DNA of 59,837 nucleotides from Pseudozyma flocculosa PF-1 (lineage: Eukaryota; Basidiomycota; Ustilaginomycetes; Ustilaginales; Ustilaginaceae), in assembly GCF_000417875.1 (NCBI RefSeq), contig NW_006920893.1, positions 397,636-457,472 of the forward strand, given 5' to 3'. A program made the translations under genes and the position numbers. The notes beneath the pieces were generated by a model. The model was not told the DNA's origin, did not search any database, and worked only from the letters and a program-made list of their open reading frames with translations. Below are positions 22,177 through 32,399 of this stretch, piece by piece. Within the stretch, counting starts at the first letter, position 1. Each line of letters opens with the position of its first letter.

Positions 22177-23547
22177 CGCAATTTGCTAAACTGGGCTCGG
22201 GAGTGGCTTTGGGGCGTGTGGCGATTGGCTGTATTGTTGTAGAAGTCTGCGGAGATGGGACGAGGTGAGTGACGGACGATCGAGACTGGTCCCCTATCGC
22301 CGAGCCCCTTAAGTACCTTTTGCCAACGAGCCCCCTTCGCCTCTCCTGCCGCGTCTTCTGCAGGATTTGTCTCGCCCAGTCTCACGCTCCCGGGCAGGCG
22401 GATCCTCGACCCCCGAGACGGAGCCTCGACCCCGACAAAGGTTCCGTCTCTTCCATGCCATGCCGTACATCGATCTCGACCCTCGATCCACTGGAGCGGC
22501 AGCGAGGGAGTTCGGCCAGGTGGGTAGACGGGCCAGGTGGGTTGCTCTTCGAGGCGTTTCGTGGCGTAAACGTTGTGGGTTGCGCCTCGAGGCGCACAGG
22601 ACAAGGCTGAGCGGCAGTTGTATGGCGCAGTCTAGCCGCCGAGGCCTCGATAGCACTGAGGCTAGGGTAGACTCGGCGGCACGGTGCAGCCGGTCGACGC
22701 CGCCCCTTGAACAATGATCGACGCCCGTAACAGAATGGGGTGCGGAACCACGACAAGATGGGACGGGACTAGACAACCGACTCGGTAGTCTTGTTTCGCC
22801 TGTGCGAGGTGGGCGGGAAGAAAACCCGACTAGCTCACTGCAGTATACCGTCCTCTGACGCTCTACAGATCTGCGTAGAGAGCTCGCAGTGCGCCGGGAA
22901 GGTCCAAGCCACCGCAGGCGTCTTGTTTATCTTCGAAGCCGGTCCGGGCTGGATGGGCCTGCGTGGCTCGACCGAGCTGCATGGTCCTCGCGTAACCGTC
23001 GTTGGAAACGTGATCCCTACGCGGAGAGAGGAAGAGGATATCGGGACGAGTGGGCACGCTCATCGAGCGTCGGTTCGTGCCGCGGTGCAGGTAGCCTCGC
23101 TCGAGGCTTCTAGGTTGCCATCGGGGTTGCGCAGCATCGATCTGAGCAGCATCGAGTTGCGCAGAGGGAGCGGCAGGAGGTCGCGACCATCCGGGTGTCG
23201 CCGTCGTCGCCGTTGAGGCCACACTGAAGCGCTCAGCGATGGTCCCTTTCGTCTCGCTGTTGGCCCGAGCGGAAGGATGGAAGGGGACAATCCTCGTCGA
23301 GGCCCAAGGCAGGAAAGCCAACACATGACGATGCACCTGCGGGGCCGAGGGGGATGCGGATCCGAAGCGCGCTCCACATTTCGCTTTGGTCAGTCAGCCG
23401 CAGCGCCGCGCCTTTGCCGCACCCCGCACCCCTTGCACCATCCCAACCACGACCACGACCACCACGACCACGACCACGACCACCACCCAGACTTGCCACA
23501 CTCCGACGCACACCGTACCCAACAAACGACACACGCACACTTCTCGG
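22177..23547. other. Divergent spacer between the secreted repeat protein and the Som1-like gene
   Basis: ATTGG at 22224-22228 is a CCAAT box on the minus strand. A (CCACGA)n tract runs at about 23442-23490, just before the Som1-like ATG. No other gene is seen. Confidence 0.45.
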
Positions 23548-24738
23548 ATGTCATCCCCACTGCTCCCCACGCTGCGTGCCCAGGTACGCGGGTACAGTAC
23601 GGCGCGTCCCCCGTCGTCGTCGGCGGGTGCGGGGTCGAAACCGGCGCCGCTCACCCGCTTCGTGCCTACGCGACCGGCGCGCAACTCGATCGACGACATC
23701 AAGTACCGTCCCCGCTCTCCCCCCTCATCTTCTCCCAACGGTGGCCCCACGGGAGGAGGAGGAGGAGGGGGGCGCACGGGTAGGAAGGGCGAAGCGCAAC
23801 GATGGAGTAACCTCACCCTCATCCTGCTCGCTTCTGCCGTCGGCTCTTCGGTATGTCCACCCCCCATCCCGAACCGGCTCAGCGTAAGAGACAGGGGAGC
23901 TCATACCTTGCTTCCCTCTCGTGTCGACCGTTGGCAGACGTACATGATCGGAATGTCACAGGGATACAAGGCGGGCAAAAGGGCAGCTATCGACTTCCCC
24001 GACCCGCCTTCTCCCCCATCCTCTCCCTCGCCCTCGTCCTCGCCCACGCTCCCAACCGTCCCGCTCGCACCGACATCGACGAGTCTCGTCTCCTCGCTCC
24101 TCGTCCCCTTTTCAAAGATCCACTGCGACTCGGCTCCTCCTCCTCCTCCCACGTCGTCCCCCTCCACGACGACGACGGCAAAGGGCACAACGACCACGAC
24201 GACGACGACGACGGACGGGTGTAGGCTAAGCGAAATGGTGCAGTACCACTGTCGCAAACGGCCCAACCGCATCGTCTGCACACCACTCGATAGAGTGTTT
24301 CGAATGTACGTCCCCCGCTACCCATTACTCGTACAGAAGACGTGGGCTCCGTAACCGCGCAACCTCGACATGCTCATCCCCCCCCCGTCTTTCGGCCCCC
24401 CCTCTAACACGCCTCCTCGACAGGTGTCCCGGTCGCCCAGCCGTCGAAGTGACGCATCTCGTCGAATTCGACCAGAACGGCACCCCGTTCCTCCCCGACG
24501 AGTTCGCGTACGTCCCCCTCTTTCCCCTCCTCCCCCGTCCGCTCCATCGGCATCGGCTTCACATCCCAGTCACAGTCAAGTCCCTCATCCCCCTTTGCCC
24601 CTTGGCCTCACGCTGACTTCGTACAACCATGTCTACCACCCTCTTCGCTCGACCTCAAACGATCGATGACCGACCGACCGCAGAGAGGCGATGCCCCCCT
24701 CGCAGCACTGGCATGAGCTCCGCGCATCTGACCTCTGA
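23548..24738 (+). CDS. SOM1: Som1-like mitochondrial protein with N-terminal targeting and membrane extension
   Basis: Som1 is an accessory subunit of the mitochondrial inner membrane peptidase (IMP), which trims intermembrane-space proteins. Exons are 23548..23850, 23938..24305, 24424..24507 and 24684..24738 (269 aa), with all phases consistent. The Som1 signature is in the last third: GCRLSEMVQYHCRKRP, then IVCTPLDRVFRMCPGRPAVE and VTHLVEFDQNGTPFL, with the four conserved cysteines. The N-terminus begins MSSPLLPTLRAQVRGYSTAR, a typical cleavable mitochondrial presequence. A hydrophobic segment near residues 87-107 (NLTLILLASAVGSSTYMIGM) could span the inner membrane. A Pro/Ser/Thr-rich linker joins the two parts. 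Ordinary Som1 proteins are about 75-120 aa, so this is two to three times longer. The last exon (EAMPPSQHWHELRASDL) rests on one splice choice. Confidence 0.72.
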
Positions 24739-25079
24739 CCCGCCCTCCTCGCTTGCCCGTGCTCCACGCACTGAAATCGCACGGACGAGCGACCTCGCTT
24801 CGACATTGAGACACAGAAAGAGGGCCGCCGCCGCTACTGCTGCATATACAACTGGGATAGTGAGCTGGCTGGTTCGCTGCGACGGCTCACCCTAAGCCAC
24901 CGTCGTGTAGACTGGCCGGCGCCAGTGCTCGGCTTCATCTTTGGCCTTTCGCGTTCTCTGCCTTCGCACGGTGAGGATCCAGGTTGGCTACCCTGCTGAT
25001 GCTCCTTTGTGCCCGACGGAGACCGGCCCTCGTCTATTCTCGTCCGCGCCGCTCGGTCGCGCCCCAGCGCCTACCGTCT
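24739..25079. other. Convergent 340-nt spacer
   Basis: This lies between the 3' ends of the Som1-like gene and the 693-aa hypothetical gene. I see nothing else here. Confidence 0.4.
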
Positions 25080-27161
25080 TCAGGCGCCCGTTCCGCCCTG
25101 GTGGCTAGGACCGCCCACCGCTCTGGTCGGCAAGAGGCGCAGGAGGCTGGTGCTGCGCCACTTGAGCCGCTTGCTCAGCGGCGGCCGGTCGTGCCGTCCA
25201 CCGTCCAGCCCACCATCGTGGCCGCCTTCTTCGTCTCCACTTTCGCCGCCGCCGGCAAAGGCCGCAGCTCCGCTCGATGAGCGCGGGCGCCTCTGCCTGC
25301 TTCCGCCATGGTCCAGCAGGCCACGCAGCACCGCGACCGCGCTGGCGCCCTCCTGCGCACCACCTTCGACGTCGATGGCCGCCGCCGTCGCCGCCGCCGT
25401 CGTTGTGTCGACCACGACAATGTCCGTCTCGGGCGCCGCCGAGGCCTGCGCTGCGGTCGAACCGAGCGAGATGAGCGAGGGTGATCGAATGTGGTCGCGT
25501 CGACGGCCACGGGCGGACGATGCGGGCGAAGCCGGGCCGCACACGGATGCGCTTTGCAGCCCCTCGGCAGCTCGCTCGAGCGAGTCGGACAAGGTGGTAT
25601 CGTCGTCGCTGCTATAGCGGTCCAGGCGCGTGTCGTCGCCGTCGGTAATGTTGCCTGCTTGCAAATCCATCGCCTGCTGGTCTGAGCCCACAACGGTGCC
25701 GGCTCGTTTACCCTCTTGCTGCAACGGCTCTCCGCAAAACGTGGCCAGACGCCTGATGCCCTGTAGCCTCCGGGCCTCTGTCTCGGCGAGCGGCGGACCC
25801 GGAACGAGGGTGTGCGAGAGCTGATGCAGCGACCCTTCGTGGACGGGGCTCAGCAACAGGCAGAGCCCGTCGCGCTGCGGAGCGGTCGGGAGCGCCGACA
25901 TGGTCGCCGATCGAGGCCTGTTGATCGAAAGCAGGGACGACCGCGACGCCGACGGCTGCCTCGAGGCGGGTGGCAGGTTGCAGCCGCTGCTGGCGTCGAC
26001 GGTCGCGCAAGGCATCGTTTCCGACGGAGCCGCGGCCGTAAGGAGCATCGAGTCGGACTGCTGCGAGATCCCGGGCAAGTCGTGGTCATCGCAGGGCGGC
26101 GAGGGCTCGCCAGAACCGCGCTTCCCAGTGGAGCTAGGCCCACTCCGGGCGTCTCCGCGTGGCGAGGCGGCGCAGTAGAGCGGCCGCCTCAGATCAGCGG
26201 ACGGACGCGACACATTGTCCATCCTCGTCAGAGGCAGGCGACCTCCGAGCCCGAGTGCACCCGCACCGCCTGTCGTACCTGGATGCCCAGCGCCGAAAAG
26301 GGAAGGGACGCTCGGAGTCGGAGCTTGGTCCATCGTGCTGGACGTCTCCGTCGAGATCGACTGATGGCTGGCTCCGTTGAAGGTGGCGAAGCGACGCTTG
26401 TCGAAGCCCGGTCGACCTGCAGCCGGAGTCCTGCCGAGGCAGAGGGCAAAGTTGCTGTCGCTGTGACTGCGACCGTGCCTGTAGATGGAAGAGGGCGCCC
26501 GCCTCTGGGCGTACAGGCCGTCCTTGGTGCCGATGGGTGGCGAAGCGCCGATCGCGCCAGGGTCCCCGACGCCCCGCGGGCCACGCTGATTCGCGACCCA
26601 AGGCGACGTCGCTACGCGGGTGCTGCAGCTGGCGGCCGTGTGGTAGCTGTCGATGCCGACGTTGGACGGGCGTCGAGCAAAGGCGAGTCGGCCGCTGGTC
26701 TGTGATCCGTCATCCGGTGGCGCTCCCCGTCCCTCGCCGGTGTCGTCGCCGAGATCGATCTCGGATGCGATGGCGTCCTCGACGTAGCCGCCGTCCGGCT
26801 GTTTTTCGTGGTCCCAACGCGCCTCTTGGTGGAACGCACGGGGCATGGGCTCGTCCAGACCTTGCCATGTGCCCGACGTCTTCCTGTGCAGCGATGCCGC
26901 TGGATCTGGGTGGCGATGCATTCGATCCTTGCAGCGGTCACCGAGAGGCTGGCGCGTGGCGCCTTCGGTGCAGGGAGCGAGGCGGATGTCCTTGGTCTGG
27001 CTGCTCCGGCCTCTGCGTTGGCCTGTGGACGCTTGCGAGGCTTGGCCCTGTCCGTGGTCGCCCCCGGTGGCGTCGGTTGCGTCGGCGACTTGTTCGAGGC
27101 TCTGGTTTGGGAACGAGGCGGTGGCGAGTTCGATGAGGTCGTCTGCTTGGCCGCAGGTCAT
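25080..27161 (-). CDS. Disordered hypothetical protein, 693 aa
   Basis: A single open exon starts in a good context (CCGGCCACCATGACC). The composition is that of an intrinsically disordered protein: rich in Ser, Gly, Ala, Asp, Arg and Pro, with no transmembrane segment and no domain I recognise. The most structured-looking stretches are DDLIELATASFPNQSLEQVA at the N-terminus, SLHQLSHTLVPGPPLAETEA with RRLQGIRRLATFCGEPLQQ near residues 455-500, and the basic tail SKRLKWRSTSLLRLLPTR. Several RxxS-type sites (SSIYRHGRSHSDSNFAL) suggest phosphorylation. The opposite strand also has long open frames, as expected at this GC content, but with poorer starts. Probably a real gene; function unknown. 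Confidence 0.6.
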   Translation of the reverse strand: MTCGQADDLIELATASFPNQSLEQVADATDATGGDHGQGQASQASTGQRRGRSSQTKDIRLAPCTEGATRQPLGDRCKDRMHRHPDPAASLHRKTSGTWQGLDEPMPRAFHQEARWDHEKQPDGGYVEDAIASEIDLGDDTGEGRGAPPDDGSQTSGRLAFARRPSNVGIDSYHTAASCSTRVATSPWVANQRGPRGVGDPGAIGASPPIGTKDGLYAQRRAPSSIYRHGRSHSDSNFALCLGRTPAAGRPGFDKRRFATFNGASHQSISTETSSTMDQAPTPSVPSLFGAGHPGTTGGAGALGLGGRLPLTRMDNVSRPSADLRRPLYCAASPRGDARSGPSSTGKRGSGEPSPPCDDHDLPGISQQSDSMLLTAAAPSETMPCATVDASSGCNLPPASRQPSASRSSLLSINRPRSATMSALPTAPQRDGLCLLLSPVHEGSLHQLSHTLVPGPPLAETEARRLQGIRRLATFCGEPLQQEGKRAGTVVGSDQQAMDLQAGNITDGDDTRLDRYSSDDDTTLSDSLERAAEGLQSASVCGPASPASSARGRRRDHIRSPSLISLGSTAAQASAAPETDIVVVDTTTAAATAAAIDVEGGAQEGASAVAVLRGLLDHGGSRQRRPRSSSGAAAFAGGGESGDEEGGHDGGLDGGRHDRPPLSKRLKWRSTSLLRLLPTRAVGGPSHQGGTGA

Positions 27162-28645
27162 GGTGGCCGGGTTGCGGATTCGTCTAGGGCAAGTGCCGGG
27201 TCCTCCTTGCTGGTGCGTCCACGATCGTTGTGGCGGCGAGAGCGGTGTCGGTGTGGGGCGCCCAATGCGGTGGTGTCAAGAGGAAGCGAAGGGGGCGGGG
27301 CGGGGCAGGGCGGCGCGAGGCGAGGCGAGGACCGATCAAGCTGGCTTTGAGGGGCTGGTCGCAGAAGGTGATGGGCAGAAGACGGCTAGGGAGCGGGCGA
27401 CCAAGCGGGAGGATGACGAGGCGACGAGGGGGATAAAGAAGAAGACAGAAGAAGGGGGCGGGTAGTGGGGGGCGAGGAAGGGGCCGGGTCAGCTCTGAAC
27501 CGACCAGCAAATGGTCTCCAGCACGGGCCGCAAGGCGAGGCGGCGGGCGACCTGGGCCCGTGGTGCTGGGCACCCGCTCTGCCTGTCGAGCTGCGTGCAG
27601 AGGCAGAGGCAGAGGCAGGGGGAGAGGCAAGGCGAGGGGCGGAAAGGGCCAAGGGTCATCTCCGGGCGGGTACGTGGCGGGCGGCAGCAAAGACGGAGAT
27701 GGTGGTGGTGTGATGAAGACGAGGCGCGATGAGGCCCACAGCCCCGGCCGCTTTTTTCCCCCCTCTGCAGCAGCTGCGGAAGGCGCGGAACGAGCGTCCG
27801 CCCTCTATGAGCCCGAGCCCAGCCGCCACTCGAGGCCAGCCAGAGGGGGCCACCGAAGGCACCGCGGCTGCTGATCGGGTGTGCAGGCCAACGCTCAGCC
27901 CGTGCTGGGCTGCGCTGCCTCCGATGCGCGATGCGGCCAATTGATCCTCGATGGCGCTGTCCACCTTCCGAGGGCGTAGCTACGTGCAGCCGCACAAATC
28001 GACGGGCCCAGCCGTGGGCCCTGCGGCCAGCCAGCCAAGTCGCTCGGTCCGCTTGCCCGGCTCGCCCTCACGTACTTGACTTGACCTCATCTCATCTCGT
28101 AGCCCCGACCTCGTTGCACCCAGCCAGCCTCGCTGTCGATCGACCTAGCCTATCCGCCCTCCTTTCCTGCCTGCCTGTCTTCGCCCCTCCTTCTTCAAGA
28201 TACCCCTTGCTGCCTGGCAACCGACCAGAGGAACGGTGGCGACGCTGCGGTCCGAGCTCGGTCGACGATCCGCCACGGAGAAGGCCGCAAAACGCCGCTT
28301 CGGACCACTGCCGGCCTCGTCGACTCACCAGCACAAGTCAAGCGAAGCGAGCTCAGCACGGCTGGAGGCGGACGCGGCTCGGTGGGCTTCGGCATCCGCT
28401 GCGGCGCGGCGCGCGGCGGGACGGAAGCAGACCAAAGGCGCACACCGGATGCGCAGGCGTGCAGGTCGGACCAACCGAGTGGCTCCTCTGTCCTCGCTGC
28501 GCCGTGATGTGTGACAGCGGCAAGAAGCGGCAACGACGTGCGTGGCCGTGAATCCCCTCCTGCGTGCGTGCGTGTGTGACTGTGCGTTGCGCTGTGGCCG
28601 CTGCGGCGAGATGCAGGAGCAGGGACCGTGCCACCGCGCCAAGAG

Positions 28646-28787
28646 AGGCTGTTGCTGGTGCTGCTGCTGGTGCTGCTGCTGGTGCTGCTGGTGCTGCTGG
28701 TGCTGCTGGTGCTGCTGGTGCTGCTGGTGCTGCTGGTGCTGCTGGTGCTGCTGGTGCTGCTGGTGCTGCTGGTGCTGGTGCTGCCCT
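28646..28787. repeat. (GCTGCTGGT)n microsatellite
   Basis: About 140 bp of nearly perfect 9-bp units. Read on either strand it gives low-complexity open frames (Leu/Val, Ala/Gly, Cys/Trp or His/Gln), which are not evidence of a gene. Confidence 0.9.
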
Positions 28788-31252
28788 GCTGTAGTCGGAA
28801 CGACGCAACGGGCCGTGCCGTGCCGTGTCCGTTCCGTACCGAACCGTACCGCGCGACGGCCGTCGTACGCGGTGCGGCGTCGGGTGAACCCTACCTCCGC
28901 CCGCGCGCGGAAGGAGGACCGTGAGCGCCGGATCAACCCCGATGCAGGCGGGCTTGCCGGTTGAGCCGAAGGTGCGGGCCGCAAAGGTGGGATCGGATCT
29001 GGCCGAGCGGCTCTGGAATCAATATAATGGAGGGCGAACAGAGACCAGATGGTGGGTGGCTAGACAAGAGATCGATGGTGATGGTGGTGGCGAGAAAGAC
29101 GGGGGGCGAGAGCGAGATCGACAACGACAACGACAACGAGAGGGCGGGACGGTGCATCGTCCTTGCTGGACACCGCGGACGAGGCTCCTCTCTTTAAGCC
29201 TAGCCGCGGCGCCCCGCAGCTTGTGCGACGACGCTGTCCTACGAAGCCCCAACAGGACCGTCCCCAGGAAGCCGACAAGAACCTCGACCGGCCGCCGTCT
29301 ACGCAGAGCCCTGCGAAAGGGGGGGCCGACGTGGTACAAGCCTGGCCTCCTTTGTCCTGGACGATGGGAAAGAGAGGCAGGCCGAGGTAGAGCTTGGGGG
29401 ATCGTGTCGTCACGCGCTGCCTCGAGCCTTGTTGCTTCGCGAGGTCCCCTTTTTTCGGGGGCTGTCCTTTGCCTCACCGCTCTCTCTCGCTCTGCTTCGC
29501 CCTTTCTCGCCCTTTCTCGTCTTACCTCGCCCTAACTCGCCCTACCTCGCCCCGCCTCGCCTCGCCCAAGCTCGGAATCCGGGGCAGTCGGCGCTGGTGA
29601 GGTGGCAAGCCGGGACGTGGGCGTCGGCGGCCAGCACCGGAAGGGAGGGGCGAGGGCGGCGGTCACCGCCCGGCGATCAGGCTACGCTGCATGCGGGATG
29701 GACAGGCTGGTGGAGACGACCGACTGCTTCACTCTCCTCGCTGCCCAGCCACGAGTCCGGTGGGCGCCCGCCGTAATGAAGCGGCTCGGCGGCACAGCGG
29801 CGCCTTGTATCTGTGTGCATCGTCTGTCTGTCTGTCTGTCCCACAGACACGAGCGAGACTGGCCGAGGCTGTCACAGGCTCGCACAGGCAGGGCGGGACA
29901 GCCAAGTTCAGTGCAGGGAAGCTTGAGTCTGGCCTGCCTCAAGCTCGGTCGTGCACGCAGGTAGGCGAACAACCAAGATCGGTGGTCTTGGAAGGGAGAG
30001 CCGAGGCTCTGACTCGAGCACCCTCCCTCGTTCCGGCGTCCCCGCCGGTGGGCACGAACACAGGCTCGCAGGTAATCCCGACGTCTTCTGATGCGTCCGC
30101 AGCCCGGCCTGCTCCGCTAAGTGGCGGACGCTTCCGATTCCAACGGCCTCGATCGCTGGCCGGGACAACGAACGCTGATCCTACGACAGGGAGGCAAGAC
30201 AAGGCGAGGAGTTGGGAGACACGGCGAGAAGGCCCGGCTAAGCCGAGGAGGGCGGCGAGGGCTACCTAGCCTTCTTCCGACTCGGGACCCTCGAATCGGA
30301 CGGGCGAAGCCGACACGGCTCGCTTCCGAGGCACCAGAGCTGGCGGACAAGGTCCAAGGTCCTGCCTGCGAGGCTAGTGCTAATCTACATGTGCCGCGTT
30401 CCTCGACCAAGCGCCCTGGCGAGCCAAACAAGGTGTCGGAGCGGGCCCAAGGTCGGCGAGGCGAGGCGAGACGAGGCGAGAAGTACAAGGTGGCCGGGGG
30501 ATGGCGAGTCAAGCTGGCCTCCTCTCTCCCTCGCCTCGCCTGCTCGCCGTCGTGGGACCCTCCGGCAGGAGCCTTACCTCGGAGCCAGAAGCGTGAGCGG
30601 CAGCGGCATCAGCACCAGGGTAGTAGTGACTGCAACAGCGCCGCAGATGACCAGACAGCAAGCATGCAACGAACCAAGAAGATCAAGGCCAGGCCAAGCC
30701 AAGCCAATCTTGTTGGCGTCGATCCTGGCCTCGGTGCCCCGCCACCCCTGCTGCGCCCTTCATCTCCCTGCCTGCGCCGACCAAGGCTGCCCACCAAGCC
30801 AGATGAGCTCCTGCGACGAGCCCAGAGGCCAGCCTTCGACGGCGAGTCCAGCCTGCCTTGGCTCTGCGCTGAGGCTCGTTTGGTCGGCCTCGCTGTATGT
30901 GTCTTCTGGCAGCCCGCCTCTCGACGCCCGTCCGGAGATTGGGGCTTGTCAATCGGGCAATTGCGTGGCCGACACCTCGGCGTTCCAATTGGCCGAGAGC
31001 CGTTCGCGAGCTCCTGCTAAGTGGAGCGGGCCAGCCAAACGGAGCGAGCCAGCGGCGGTTCCAGGGCTTGTGTCGCATCCACCATGCCATCCCGACCTCC
31101 TCCACCGCAGCAGGCGCAGAGCGGACGAAACGACGAGCACGCCATGCTCGCAGACACCTACCGCGCCCGAGTTCGGGCTGTTCCGAACGCATCCCGAGCA
31201 CGTCAAGCAATCCTGATGCGACCACCACCAGCCGCTCGGGAGCGTCCGAAGG

Positions 31253-31260
31253 GCGTATAA
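31253..31260 (+). promoter_or_regulatory. TATA box of the extended SDR gene
   Basis: CGTATAAA lies about 100 nt upstream of the ATG at 31356. Confidence 0.55.
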
Positions 31261-31355
31261 ACCGCGGCTGCCGGACAGACTCCCTCGCCTCGTCGTCGCT
31301 CCCTCCTCGCTCATCCCGCCTCTCTCCGACCATCTTTCGGCCCCTCATCAACACC

Positions 31356-32399
31356 ATGACCAAGCTACTCGTCACGGGCGCAACAGGCTACATCGGCGGC
31401 TCGATCCTCACCACGCTGCTGCGCGACGCCCACGCCGCCGTCGCCGAGTACGGCGTACTGGTGCGCAACAAGGCCGCCCTCGACACCTTCCAGTCGCGCG
31501 GGGTCAAGGCCCACCTATTCGACGGCCTCGACGACCTCGCCACCATCGAGGACGTGGCATCGCAGTACGATATCGTCGTCAACACGGCCTCGGCCAGCCA
31601 TCCCGAGTCGGCCAAGGCGCTGATCCGCGGCCTCTCTCGGCGCAGCCGCCCCGCTGGCTCCAACGCCTCGATCGTCCATACCTCGGGCACCTCGATCCTG
31701 GGCGACCACGCCGAGGGCCGCAGGCTCGACGAGCGCATCTTTTCAGACGTCGACGACGACCTGTACGCCTTCGAGGCCGGCCACCCGGAGCCGTACTCGC
31801 AGCGCATCACCGACGTCGCCGTCGTCGATACGGCCGCCGCGCTCGGCGTGCGCAGCTACATTGTCGTGCCCCCGACCATCTACGGCAAGGGCAGCGGGTG
31901 GTTCGCCACCATCTCGCAGCAGATCCCGCACCTCACCCGCCTCGCCCTCCGGCAGGGGCAGGCCGTGTGCATCAACGAGGGCCTCTCGGCGTGGAACCAC
32001 ATCCACATCGACGACGTGGCCGACTTCTACTCGTTCCTCTTGGCCCGCATCCTCGCCGACGACGACGCCAGCGTCGGCCACGGCAGGCGAGAGGGCTACT
32101 ATTTTGTCCAGGACGGCGAGCACACGTGGTCGGACGTGTCGAGGGCGATTGGCGCGCAGCTGCACGCGCGCGGGCTGATCAAGACGCCCGAGGTGAGGAG
32201 CGAATCGGCCGATTGGTTCGCCCGACACCTTGGCTTTGGCACGCCCCAGCTCATCCGGCTCGGCTTCAGCTCCAACGCCCGCGCCCGTGACGACCGCGCG
32301 CGCGCCCTCGGATGGTCGCCGCGGCGCCACGACTTTGAAGAGCACTACCAGCATGAAATCGCCACCGTTGCCGCCGAGGCCGACTTCTCTTCGCCCTAG
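31356..32399 (+). CDS. NAD(P)-dependent epimerase/dehydratase-like protein (extended SDR), catalytic Lys replaced
   Basis: A single exon of 347 aa starts in an ACACCATGACC context. The Rossmann motif is MTKLLVTGATGYIGGSIL (GxxGxxG at residues 8-14). Downstream are VVNTASASHPES (end of strand 4), SIVHTSGTSILGD (strand 5 with the active-site Ser/Thr) and YIVVPPTIYGKGSG. The substrate half has WNHIHIDDVADFYSFLLAR and the NADP-SDR-like end LGWSPRRHDFEEH. The expected YxxxK appears as EPYSQRI, so the lysine is missing. Atypical SDRs of this type occur in fungi as redox enzymes or NmrA-like regulators. The substrate is not readable. No pathway partner is adjacent; the next gene (3 kb away) is a FAD-linked oxidase. 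Confidence 0.88.
   Translation: MTKLLVTGATGYIGGSILTTLLRDAHAAVAEYGVLVRNKAALDTFQSRGVKAHLFDGLDDLATIEDVASQYDIVVNTASASHPESAKALIRGLSRRSRPAGSNASIVHTSGTSILGDHAEGRRLDERIFSDVDDDLYAFEAGHPEPYSQRITDVAVVDTAAALGVRSYIVVPPTIYGKGSGWFATISQQIPHLTRLALRQGQAVCINEGLSAWNHIHIDDVADFYSFLLARILADDDASVGHGRREGYYFVQDGEHTWSDVSRAIGAQLHARGLIKTPEVRSESADWFARHLGFGTPQLIRLGFSSNARARDDRARALGWSPRRHDFEEHYQHEIATVAAEADFSSP

Larger units (their letters stand above)
27162..31355. other. 4.2 kb gene-poor spacer
   Basis: This is the upstream region shared by the 693-aa hypothetical gene (-) and the extended SDR gene (+). It holds a CTG/GGT microsatellite (28646-28787), CCTCGCC-type runs (29480-29570), TCTG repeats (29822-29840) and many CT/GC-rich direct repeats. 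The open frames have no domains and change frame readily, so I call no gene. Confidence 0.45.

Noticed and set aside
28325..28984. 219-aa frame with a His/Gln repeat
   Set aside because: The run is simply the 9-bp microsatellite read in one frame; the flanks have no domain.
30121..31020. 299-aa plus-strand frame before the extended SDR
   Set aside because: Begins at GTG, has no domain and no coherent composition; likely spacer.
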